Shown: positions 57,367 to 64,000 of the stretch, in pieces
How the letters are laid out: the number at the start of each line of letters is the position of its first letter
How positions within the stretch are numbered: position 1 is the first letter of the stretch
DNA from: Rhizobium sp. JAB6
Lineage (GTDB): Bacteria; Pseudomonadota; Alphaproteobacteria; Rhizobiales; Rhizobiaceae
Reading direction: 5' to 3'
Assembly (NCBI RefSeq): GCF_003024605.1
Contig: NZ_PYJQ01000005.1
Location: 1-64,000, forward strand
DNA: 64,000 nt
The notes under the pieces: model-generated
Seen by the model: only the letters and a program-made list of their open reading frames with translations
Told to the model about the DNA's origin: nothing
Database searches by the model: none
Position numbers and translations under genes: made by a program

Positions 57367-58098
57367 ATGAGCCTTCCTTCATCCCTATCCCGACGTAATT
57401 TCCTCGCTCTTGCTGGTCTTGGTGCCGTTTCGACGCTTGCCAGCTGCGCCTCCACCATCGACAACGGTCCTGTCGTCAGCCCGGTTCAATATACCGGCTC
57501 CCCGCGGCCGTTCCGCACCTGGTTCTCCAGCTATGATGGCGAGCAACCCGATCCGGCCGTAATCTATGCCTCCGTCGAGGATGGCGGCTTCGTTATTCCG
57601 GCTGTTCCCTATAAGCAGATCGATCCGCGCTTCTATCGTCAGCGGGTGATCGACCCCACGGGCGAGGCACCTGGCAGCGTAGTCGTCAACACCACCCAGC
57701 GCATGCTCTATGTCACCGAGCAGGGCGGCACCGCGATGCGCTATGGCATCGGCGTCGGCCGCGAAGGATTTGCCTGGCAGGGTCGCGGCGTCATTCAGTG
57801 GCGCAAGAAATGGCCTCGCTGGAATCCGCCGGATGAAATGGTCGCCCGTCAGCCGGAACTCGTAAAATATTCCATCGCCAATGGCGGCATGGCTCCTGGC
57901 CTGATGAACCCGCTTGGTGCCCGCGCCCTTTACATTTTCGAGGATAAACAGGACTCACTCTACCGCCTGCACGGCAATCCCGACTGGCGCTCCATCGGCA
58001 AAGCGGTTTCCTCCGGCTGTGTCCGCCTGCTGAACCAGGATGTCATCGATCTCTACGACCGCGTTCCCGAGCGAGCGCCGATCCTGGTTACGGCCTGA
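57367..58098 (+). CDS. L,D-transpeptidase, Tat lipoprotein paralogue
   Basis: This 243-residue protein is a second YkuD-type transpeptidase, with a clear SRRNFLALAGLG twin-arginine motif and lipobox LASC. The catalytic motif is HGNPDWRSIGKAVSSGCVRLLNQD. Its body matches the first protein in many segments (IPAVPYKQIDPRFYRQ; AMRYGIGVGREGFAWQGRGVIQWRKKWPRW is parallel to the upstream copy), so the two arose by duplication. A strong terminator follows. Confidence 0.9.
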   Translation: MSLPSSLSRRNFLALAGLGAVSTLASCASTIDNGPVVSPVQYTGSPRPFRTWFSSYDGEQPDPAVIYASVEDGGFVIPAVPYKQIDPRFYRQRVIDPTGEAPGSVVVNTTQRMLYVTEQGGTAMRYGIGVGREGFAWQGRGVIQWRKKWPRWNPPDEMVARQPELVKYSIANGGMAPGLMNPLGARALYIFEDKQDSLYRLHGNPDWRSIGKAVSSGCVRLLNQDVIDLYDRVPERAPILVTA

Positions 58099-58113
58099 TA
58101 CCCGTATCACTGC

Positions 58114-58138
58114 AAAAGGGCGCCGCGGGCGCCCTTTT
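58114..58138 (+). terminator. Rho-independent terminator
   Basis: AAAAGGGCGCC-GCG-GGCGCCCTTTT is a perfect 11-pair hairpin with a T run, 15 bases after the second transpeptidase stop. It can act on both strands. Confidence 0.93.
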
Positions 58139-58309
58139 GTTTGCAGTCTAGCCGGATCCGGATCCTGAACTCGATCTCAAACCATTGTCGAATTGATAGC
58201 CGCCGGCGGTGGTCGCGCAGATTGGCTCCCCTTCATATTGCAGCCGCTACCGTCCCCATGTTGACGGTCGTGTCGTCATTCACTTTCTCAAATCAATTGC
58301 GAAACATAT

Positions 58310-58321
58310 ATTGCGCGCGAT
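58310..58321. promoter_or_regulatory. near-palindrome upstream of ohr
   Basis: ATTGCGCGCGAT, in an AT-rich setting, is symmetrical apart from one base per arm. It lies 47 bases before ohr and may be the binding site of an OhrR/MarR-type sensor. No ohrR gene is adjacent; the nearest MarR gene is at 60024. Confidence 0.4.
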
Positions 58322-58367
58322 TAAATCGTGATGTATATAAAATCCATCCAACCGAAGGAGAGATGAC

Positions 58368-58790
58368 ATGCCTATTCTCTATACGACCAAAGCTTCCGCC
58401 ACCGGTGGCCGCGCCGGTCATGCCGCTTCCGAAAATGGTGTCCTTGACGTCACGCTGACTGTTCCGAAAGAACTCGGCGGCGATGGCGCGACCGGCACCA
58501 ATCCTGAACAGCTCTTTGCAGCCGGCTATTCTGCCTGCTTCCTGGGTGCCCTGAAATTTGTCGCAGGCCAGCAGAAGGTCAAGATTCCGGAAGACGCAAA
58601 GGTCACGGCGACTGTCGGCATCGGCCCGCGTGCAGACGGCACCGGCTTCGGCATCGAAGTATCCCTGGCCGTTCATATCCCCGGCATGGACAAGGCCGAG
58701 GCTGAAAAGCTCGCCGCCGCCGCCCATATAGTATGCCCCTACAGCCACGCCATGCGCACCTCGACCGAAGTGCCCGTTGCTGTTGTCTGA
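58368..58790 (+). CDS. ohr: organic hydroperoxide resistance protein Ohr
   Basis: This 140-residue thiol peroxidase of the OsmC/Ohr fold reduces lipid and organic hydroperoxides, using lipoylated enzymes as reductant in known cases. The catalytic cysteines are Cys57 (YSACFLGAL) and Cys123 (IVCPYSHAM), and the TNPEQLFAAGYSAC motif is typical of Ohr rather than OsmC. The gene stands alone, with a near-palindromic site in front. Confidence 0.94.
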   Translation: MPILYTTKASATGGRAGHAASENGVLDVTLTVPKELGGDGATGTNPEQLFAAGYSACFLGALKFVAGQQKVKIPEDAKVTATVGIGPRADGTGFGIEVSLAVHIPGMDKAEAEKLAAAAHIVCPYSHAMRTSTEVPVAVV

Positions 58791-58892
58791 CGCGAGATGT
58801 GCTGCCGGCCGGAATTACGGGCCGGAAATACGGAATATATTTGAACGGAGCGACAGTTTGATCTGCCGCTCCTTTTCTTTTGCAAGAAAAAT

Positions 58893-58922
58893 GCTATATC
58901 TTTTCTTAGGAAAGGAAATAGC
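58893..58922. promoter_or_regulatory. imperfect dyad covering the ribosome binding site of the Xre/RES pair
   Basis: GCTAT at 58893 and ATAGC at 58918 bound a 30-base inverted repeat with about 12 matching pairs of 15, directly in front of the antitoxin ATG. It is the likely autoregulatory operator of the module. Confidence 0.5.
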
Positions 58923-58923
58923 C

Positions 58924-59307
58924 ATGATAAAGGCCCAGACAATAGGCCAAACCATGCCTGCCGAAGCGCTGGTCATCACCAAGGCTGTCGTCAACGCCGC
59001 CGAGAGGCTGGGATTGAGCGCCCGTGTCCTGGCTGCCATTATCGGCGTGTCGGAGGCGACGGTATCGCGCATGAAGCGGCAGGATCATCTGCTGGAGCGC
59101 GATAGCAAGCCTTTCGAACTTGCCGTGCTTCTTGTTCGTCTCTTCCGTTCGCTCGACGCCATCGTCGGTGGCGACGAGGCTGTGGCGCGGCAATGGCTGC
59201 GTAACGGCAACATCGCCTTTGGCGCGGCGCCGATCGACAAGATCATCTCGATTTCTGGTTTGACCGATGTCCTTGCCTATCTGGACGCCCGTCGCGCTCT
59301 CGTCTGA
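58924..59307 (+). CDS. Xre/MbcA/ParS-family antitoxin (DUF2384)
   Basis: This 127-residue protein has an Xre-like helix-turn-helix (LSARVLAAIIGVSEATVSRMKR) and a C-terminal MbcA/ParS toxin-binding domain (AVARQWLRNGNIAFGAAPIDKIIS...DVLAYLDA). It overlaps the RES toxin gene by 41 bases, as is common in these modules. The ATG has AGGAAAGGAAA in front. Confidence 0.9.
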   Translation: MIKAQTIGQTMPAEALVITKAVVNAAERLGLSARVLAAIIGVSEATVSRMKRQDHLLERDSKPFELAVLLVRLFRSLDAIVGGDEAVARQWLRNGNIAFGAAPIDKIISISGLTDVLAYLDARRALV

Positions 59308-60037
59308 GACAAGGGCCATTTCCGGCCGGTATTGGCGGCTGGTGGAATCGCAGCATCAGGTCTCCACGCTGAAGCTTGTGGACACGCTGGAGGAGCAGGC
59401 GCTTCTCGAAAGCATTCTGGAAGAAAGCAAGCCGGTTCTGCCGCCCGAGTGCGCCGGGCTCGACTATCTGCTTGCCACGCCCTTCCGCTATGGGGCGATC
59501 TATCCCCACGGTTCCCGTTTCCGCCGCGCGGGCCGCACACTTGGCGTCTTCTACGCCTCGGAGCAGGTGGAGACGGCCCTGGCTGAAATGAGCTTCTATC
59601 GGCTGCTCTTCTTTCGCGATTCCCCCGATACGCCGTTGCCCGCCAATGCCGCCGAATATACCGCTTTTTCTGCTGCGATTACGACGAAGGCGGCGATCGA
59701 TCTGACGGCGCCCCCCTTGGATCGTGATCGGAAACTGTGGGCCGATCCGGTCAACTACGAGGCCTGCCAGTCGCTTGCGGAGGCGGCGCGAACCGGCGGC
59801 ATCGAGGCAATCCTCTATCGTTCGGTCCGTGATCCTCGCGGCGGCATGAATATAGCTCTGCTCACGGCCAGGGCCTTCTCCGCGCGCGAACCCGTCGAAC
59901 GCCAGACCTGGCGCATCCGGCTGTCGCGCGTCGGCGTACAGGCGCTGTGCGAATTCCCGCGGCGCCGCATTGGCTTCGAAAGGCAGGATTTCGAGGGCGA
60001 TCCGCGGCTATCTGAGGCGCAATTCAGAGCAGACTAG
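59267..60037 (+). CDS. RES-domain toxin
   Basis: This 256-residue protein contains the RES domain (FRYGAIYPHGSRFRRAG, VFYASEQVETALAEMSFYR), which in known toxins degrades NAD+ or transfers ADP-ribose from it. The catalytic arginine, tyrosine and glutamate positions are filled in these motifs. N- and C-terminal extensions are longer than in MbcT. The antitoxin upstream neutralises it. It converges on the MarR gene and overlaps it by 14 bases. Confidence 0.88.
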   Translation: MSLPIWTPVALSSETRAISGRYWRLVESQHQVSTLKLVDTLEEQALLESILEESKPVLPPECAGLDYLLATPFRYGAIYPHGSRFRRAGRTLGVFYASEQVETALAEMSFYRLLFFRDSPDTPLPANAAEYTAFSAAITTKAAIDLTAPPLDRDRKLWADPVNYEACQSLAEAARTGGIEAILYRSVRDPRGGMNIALLTARAFSAREPVERQTWRIRLSRVGVQALCEFPRRRIGFERQDFEGDPRLSEAQFRAD

Positions 60038-60470
60038 CAAGATCGTTGCGCAGGCGATCGCCATTGCCGTCGGGCAGCCGCTCTTCGAGGGCGGCATGCG
60101 TTGTCTTCCAGATCGGCACGGCGGCGGCGAGCGCCGCCTTGCCTGGCGGTGTCAGGCTGAGCAGGCGGGCACGGCGATCTTTCGGATTGGGCACGATGCT
60201 CACCCACCCCCGCCGTTCCAGCGGCTTCAAGGCCGCCGTCAGCGTCGTCTGGTCTATTGCCAGGAGTGCCGCGACCGATCCCATGGATGCGGGCGCGGGC
60301 CGGTTCAGGGACATCATCAGGGAGAATTGGCCGTTGGTAAGACCGAACGGCCGCAACGCCTCGTCAAAGCGGCGGGCAAGAGCGCGCGCCGCCCGCTGAA
60401 CATGCAGGCATAGGCAGGTATCGCGTACTAACAGCGTGGTTTCAAAGGGAATTTCGACTGTATTTGACAT
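60024..60470 (-). CDS. MarR-family transcriptional regulator
   Basis: This encodes 148 residues of the MarR fold. The recognition helix region is SMGSVAALLAIDQTTLTAALKPLERRGWV, with the wing PNPKDRRARLLSLT. Two cysteines near the N-terminus (in DTCLCLHVQRAARAL) could act in thiol sensing. It faces the DUF899 gene with a perfect palindrome between. Confidence 0.9.
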   Translation of the reverse strand: MSNTVEIPFETTLLVRDTCLCLHVQRAARALARRFDEALRPFGLTNGQFSLMMSLNRPAPASMGSVAALLAIDQTTLTAALKPLERRGWVSIVPNPKDRRARLLSLTPPGKAALAAAVPIWKTTHAALEERLPDGNGDRLRNDLASLL

Positions 60471-60481
60471 GATTCATTAAT

Positions 60482-60493
60482 ATTGATATCAAT
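60482..60493. promoter_or_regulatory. perfect palindrome between MarR and DUF899 genes
   Basis: ATTGATATCAAT is a perfect 12-base palindrome, 11 bases upstream of the marR start and about 50 bases before the DUF899 gene. It is the likely MarR operator. Confidence 0.6.
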
Positions 60494-60541
60494 GTATTTG
60501 TCAAGATTTGGGAATGAAAACGCCGGAGGAGAGCGCGGACA

Positions 60542-61267
60542 ATGAACCAGGTCGTTTCCAGGGAAGTGTGGCTGGAGGCCCGCCGTCAACTGCTAGCCAG
60601 GGAGAAGGAGGCCACGCATCTTCGCGATCGCGTCAATGCGGAGCGCCTGGCCTTGCCCTGGGTGAAGGTCGAGAAGGATTATGTTTTCGACACGCCGGCC
60701 GGTAAGAAAACGCTTGCCGATCTCTTCGACGGCCGCAGCCAGCTGATCATCTATCACTTCATGCTCGGCCCGGACTGGGATGCCGGCTGCACCGGCTGCT
60801 CCTTCCTTGCCGATCATTTCGATGGGGCGCTGCCGCATCTCAACCATCACGACGTCACGCTGGTCGCCGTCTCTCGCGCGCCACTGGAGAAGGTGGAAGC
60901 CTACAAGAAGCGCATGGGCTGGCGTTTCCCCTGGGTGTCGTCCTTCGCCAACGATTTCAATTTCGATTATCACGTCTCCTTCTCGAAGGAGCAACTCGCT
61001 GGCGAAAAGGTCTTCTACAACTTCGCGCCGATGGATGCGGCCGAGGGGTTTGATGAGCTTCCCGGTCTCAGCGCCTTCTACAAGAACGAGGCCGGCAATG
61101 TGTTCCATACCTATTCGAGTTATGCCCGAGGGCCCGAGGAATTGATCGGCACGCTGATGATCCTCGATCGGGCTCCCAAGGGGCGCAATGAAGAAAGTAC
61201 GATGAATTTCGTTCGCCGCCATGACGAATATGAGGATGCTCCAAAAGCGCATTCCTGCTGCCATTAA
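60542..61267 (+). CDS. DUF899 family thioredoxin-like protein
   Basis: This 241-residue protein has VSREVWLEARRQLLAREKEATHLRD at its N-terminus and WDAGCTGCSFLADHFDG in the middle, the mark of DUF899 proteins. They have a thioredoxin-like fold, and the CTGC pair suggests redox activity. Two cysteines close the protein (HSCCH). It is divergent from the MarR regulator and probably controlled by it. Function is not established. Confidence 0.88.
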   Translation: MNQVVSREVWLEARRQLLAREKEATHLRDRVNAERLALPWVKVEKDYVFDTPAGKKTLADLFDGRSQLIIYHFMLGPDWDAGCTGCSFLADHFDGALPHLNHHDVTLVAVSRAPLEKVEAYKKRMGWRFPWVSSFANDFNFDYHVSFSKEQLAGEKVFYNFAPMDAAEGFDELPGLSAFYKNEAGNVFHTYSSYARGPEELIGTLMILDRAPKGRNEESTMNFVRRHDEYEDAPKAHSCCH

Positions 61268-61446
61268 GGGATGGTGAGGCGGTGGAATTAACCCTGTCAG
61301 ACGGGGTCGAATTATCGCGTTTTGTGCCTAGTTAATACTTGGCGCCTGTTTGCCGGGAAGACGGATCAGCCGATTGACCATCGCTCGGCCGTCATCTTCA
61401 TCGGCCATGATGCGCCTGCGCCGACATCCGGCCCAGGAGGAGACGG

Positions 61447-62256
61447 ATGATTGCAACAATCAAAACAGGGAGCGATGCTATGGCCGAGAAAGGTTATTTT
61501 GTCTGGTACGAGCTGATGACCTCAGACATGAAGGCGGCCGAAGCCTTCTATACCAAAGTGGTCGGCTGGGATGCGGCGGATGCCGGCATGCCTGATGTCG
61601 GCATGGACTATACGCTCTTCAGCGCCGGTGCGGGACCTGTCGCTGGATTGATGGTCCTGCCGGAAGAGGCAAAGGCCATGGGTACGCCACCCTGCTGGAC
61701 CGGCTATATCGGCGTTCCCAATGTCGACGAAGTCACGAAGACCGTTGTCGCCAAGGGCGGCAAGACCTATCGCGAGCCGGCGGATATTCCAGGCGTCGGC
61801 CGATTCTCCGTCGTCTCCGATCCCTACGGCGCCGCCTTCTGCCTGTTCACGCCGCTGCCCGGCCAGGACTGGGAGCCGGCTGCTCCTGCGACACCGGGCT
61901 ATTTCGGCTGGCATGAGCTCTATTCCAACGACGGCCCGAAAGCTTTCGATTTCTATAGCGAGATGTTCGGCTGGGAGCTGAGCTCCGATTTCGACATGGG
62001 GCCGATGGGCAAGTACAAGATCTTCAAGATCGGCGATCGCGACTTCGGCGGCATCATGACCAAGCCGGCGGAAATGCCGATGGCTGCCTGGAATTTCTAC
62101 ATCAACGTTCCCGCGATCGACGCGGCGATCGCCCGCATTACGGAAGGCGGCGGCAGGATCGTCAACGGCCCGATGGAAGTCCCCGGCGGCAGCTTGATCG
62201 TGCAGGCCACCGACCCGCAGGGAGCGTTCTTCTCGCTGGTTGCGCCGGTGCGGTAG
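61447..62256 (+). CDS. VOC (glyoxalase/bleomycin-resistance) family protein, two-domain
   Basis: This 269-residue protein consists of two similar VOC modules (about 12-125 and 142-268), each starting with a WYEL/WHELYSND block and a helix that reads KAAEAFYTKVVGW or KAFDFYSEMFGWE. The protein is like CFP32-type and other two-domain hydroxylase-like proteins of unknown activity. The ATG at 61447 has GGAGGAG in front; another at 61480 with GGGAG seven bases upstream is equally plausible and starts at AEKGYF. Confidence 0.86.
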   Translation: MIATIKTGSDAMAEKGYFVWYELMTSDMKAAEAFYTKVVGWDAADAGMPDVGMDYTLFSAGAGPVAGLMVLPEEAKAMGTPPCWTGYIGVPNVDEVTKTVVAKGGKTYREPADIPGVGRFSVVSDPYGAAFCLFTPLPGQDWEPAAPATPGYFGWHELYSNDGPKAFDFYSEMFGWELSSDFDMGPMGKYKIFKIGDRDFGGIMTKPAEMPMAAWNFYINVPAIDAAIARITEGGGRIVNGPMEVPGGSLIVQATDPQGAFFSLVAPVR

Positions 62257-62260
62257 TTTT

Positions 62261-62378
62261 CACCCTCCCCTTGAGGGGGAGGGTCGGCCCATAGGGTCGG
62301 GGTGGGGTGATCTCCACGTTTGCGACGTGTCACCCCCACCCGCGGCTTTGCCGCGACCTCCCTATCAAGGGGGAGGTG
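62261..62378. repeat. palindromic intergenic mosaic repeat (copy 2)
   Basis: This 118-base element begins CACCCTCCCCTTGAGGGGGA and ends ATCAAGGGGGAGGTG, in the same order and nearly the same sequence as the element at 21742-21864. Internal parts differ mainly in the loop segments. It lies between the converging VOC and HerA-like genes and may terminate both. Confidence 0.8.
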
Positions 62379-62382
62379 TGAC

Positions 62383-63894
62383 CTACCGCTTCAGGCTGCC
62401 GAGAATGCCCCGCACCAAGGCCCGCCCGACTTGCGTCGCGACCGTGCGCGCAACGCTCTTCAGCGCCGCTTCCATGATCGTCTCGCGCTGATAGCCCGAC
62501 CGGCGGCCGGCAGAATTGCCGCTATCCCCGCCGAAGCCTGGCAGTGTCCATCCATCGCCTGCGCTCTCGCTCTGCGGCGCAGCCGCCTTGCGCGCCCGCT
62601 CCGCCAGGATTTCATAGGCGGATTCACGGTCGATCGTCTGATCGTAGACGCCGGCGACCGGGCTGCCGTTGAGGATGGCTTGGCGCTCGCCGTCCGTGAC
62701 AGGGCCGATGCGGCCGGATGGCGGGCGGATCAGCGTGCGTTCGACGATAGATGGCGCACCCTTGCCCTCGAGCATCGACACCAGCGCTTCACCGGTGCCG
62801 AGCGTCGTGATGACGGTAGCGCAATCGAAAGCGGGATTGGGACGGAAGGTCGAGGCCGCCGTCTGCACGGCCTTCTGTTCGCGCGGCGTATAGGCGCGCA
62901 ACGCATGCTGCACACGGTTGCCGAGCTGTGCCAGCACGGTTTCTGGCACGTCGAGCGGGTTCTGCGTGACGAAATAGACGCCGACGCCCTTGGAGCGGAT
63001 CAGGCGCACGACCTGCTCCACGCGTTCGATCAACACCTTCGGCGCATCGTTGAAGAGTAGATGTGCCTCATCGAAGAAGAAGACCAGCTTCGGCTTATCC
63101 GGATCGCCGACTTCGGGCAGTTCCTCGAACAGTTCTGAGAGCAGCCACAGCAGGAAGGTGGCATAGAGGCGCGGGTTCATCATCAGCTTGTCGGCCGCCA
63201 GCACCGAAACCTGCCCGTAGCCGTCATTGCTGACGCGCATGATGTCGGAGATTTTCAGCGCCGGCTCGCCGAAGAAGTTTTCCGCGCCTTGCTGTTCCAG
63301 AACAAGCATTGCCCGCTGAATCGAGCCCACGGAAGATTTCGAGATCAGGCCGTATTTGCTGGAAAGCTCGCTGGCATTGTCGCCCATATAGTTCAGCAGC
63401 GCCTGCAGGTCTTTGAGATCGAGCAGCGCCAGACCGTTCTCATCGGCGATCTTGAAGGCGATGTTGAGCACGCCTTCCTGCGCCTCGGATGCATCCATCA
63501 AGCGTGCCAGCAGCAGGGGGCCCATCTCGGCGATGGTGGTGCGCACGCGATGGCCTTTTTCGCCATAAAGGTCCCAGAAGATGACCGGGAACTGATCGAA
63601 TTCATAGGGCGAGAGACCGATTTCCTCGGCGCGCTTCAGCAGGAAGTCCTTTGGCTCGCCCTTGACGGCGATGCCCGAAAGATCGCCCTTGATGTCGGCG
63701 CAGAAGACGGGCACGCCGGCCTTGGAAAACCCTTCCGCCAGAACCTGCAGCGTCACCGTCTTGCCGGTGCCGGTCGCGCCGGTGACGAGGCCGTGACGGT
63801 TGCCGAATTTCAGCGTCAGGAACTCGTCCTTGTTGATGCTTTCATCCGGGTTGCGGCTTGCGCCGACGAAAATCTGTCCATCCTGCTGTGGCAT
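62383..63894 (-). CDS. HerA-like ATPase, DUF853 (YjgR) family
   Basis: This 503-residue P-loop protein has Walker A GATGTGKT (residues 39-46) and Walker B in LVFFFDEAHLLF. It falls in the HerA/FtsK superfamily as DUF853 (YjgR), a group without known biochemical function. The start at 63894 has GGGAG nine bases upstream. The last gene in the window, it reads left and ends just after the palindromic repeat. Confidence 0.9.
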   Translation of the reverse strand: MPQQDGQIFVGASRNPDESINKDEFLTLKFGNRHGLVTGATGTGKTVTLQVLAEGFSKAGVPVFCADIKGDLSGIAVKGEPKDFLLKRAEEIGLSPYEFDQFPVIFWDLYGEKGHRVRTTIAEMGPLLLARLMDASEAQEGVLNIAFKIADENGLALLDLKDLQALLNYMGDNASELSSKYGLISKSSVGSIQRAMLVLEQQGAENFFGEPALKISDIMRVSNDGYGQVSVLAADKLMMNPRLYATFLLWLLSELFEELPEVGDPDKPKLVFFFDEAHLLFNDAPKVLIERVEQVVRLIRSKGVGVYFVTQNPLDVPETVLAQLGNRVQHALRAYTPREQKAVQTAASTFRPNPAFDCATVITTLGTGEALVSMLEGKGAPSIVERTLIRPPSGRIGPVTDGERQAILNGSPVAGVYDQTIDRESAYEILAERARKAAAPQSESAGDGWTLPGFGGDSGNSAGRRSGYQRETIMEAALKSVARTVATQVGRALVRGILGSLKR

Positions 63895-63910
63895 GGTGTC
63901 GTCTCCCTTA

Positions 63911-63978
63911 GAGCACTTCCAGCAAAAGTGCGAAGCGGTTTTGCGCCCGGAACTGCGTAAAAACAAAAAGATAGAGCC
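63911..63978. repeat. rhizobial dispersed intergenic repeat
   Basis: The segment starting GAGCACTTCCAGCAAAAGTG and running through AGCGGTTTTGCGC to AAAACAAAAAGATAGAGC closely follows a short repeat often found in rhizobial intergenic regions. It lies upstream of the HerA-like gene, near the window edge. Copy number cannot be judged here. Confidence 0.55.
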
Positions 63979-64000
63979 TTTTCGCGATTCGAAGAAAAGC

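Overview
The window is GC-rich, gene-dense chromosomal DNA from an alphaproteobacterium, most likely Rhizobium or a close relative in the Rhizobiaceae. The evidence is the gene set: a two-cysteine alphaproteobacterial porin, cysHDN with an Rrf2 regulator, betIBA, a Rhizobium etli-type asparaginase, a fused indolepyruvate:ferredoxin oxidoreductase, and palindromic intergenic repeats of a kind common in rhizobia. The species assignment is inference. No prophage, intact insertion sequence, CRISPR array or rRNA gene was seen. Some 60 protein genes, a short leader-peptide gene and one tRNA gene (Pro, anticodon CGG) are supported.

Layout. 0-1.4 kb: two small lipoproteins and tRNA-Pro. 1.8-4.7 kb: an exported pentapeptide-repeat protein, then three methionine sulfoxide reductases of different classes (free Met-R-SO reductase, MsrB, MsrA) and a DUF6314 protein. 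4.7-7.3 kb: a class I DAHP synthase behind what looks like a Phe/Tyr-responsive transcription attenuator, and a porin. 7.7-13.5 kb: a small membrane protein, an MFS exporter divergent from a LysR regulator, hisC, and a threonine/serine dehydratase divergent from an ArsR regulator. 13.6-17.9 kb: assimilatory sulfate reduction (cysN, cysD, cysH) with a divergent Rrf2 regulator. 17.9-25.1 kb: a ClC transporter, a ParD/ParE-like toxin-antitoxin pair, betIBA for choline to glycine betaine, HdeD, and an orphan antitoxin. 25.3-36.3 kb: an EAL-CBS-GGDEF protein, a quinone oxidoreductase, an MFS transporter with a SufR-like cysteine-rich regulator, asparaginase, DeoR and LysR regulators, two GSTs and small proteins.

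36.6-47.1 kb is the largest coherent block: indolepyruvate:ferredoxin oxidoreductase followed by a complete leucine/isovalerate catabolic run (isovaleryl-CoA dehydrogenase, both methylcrotonyl-CoA carboxylase subunits with a RidA gene between them, HMG-CoA lyase, a crotonase). 52.5-56.2 kb carries both methylmalonyl-CoA mutase subunits, which complete propionyl-CoA use. Between them are a Tat-exported beta-helix protein and a two-gene DNA exonuclease/ATP-dependent ligase module. 56.4-64 kb holds two L,D-transpeptidases, Ohr, a Xre/RES toxin-antitoxin module, MarR/DUF899, a glyoxalase-like protein and a HerA-like ATPase.

The best candidate for something undescribed is the leader at 5824-5958 on the minus strand. 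A 24-codon reading frame with five Phe/Tyr codons runs into mutually exclusive hairpins, the last being a terminator directly in front of DAHP synthase. Several clear dyad operators at divergent promoters and three long palindromic mosaic repeats are also recorded.
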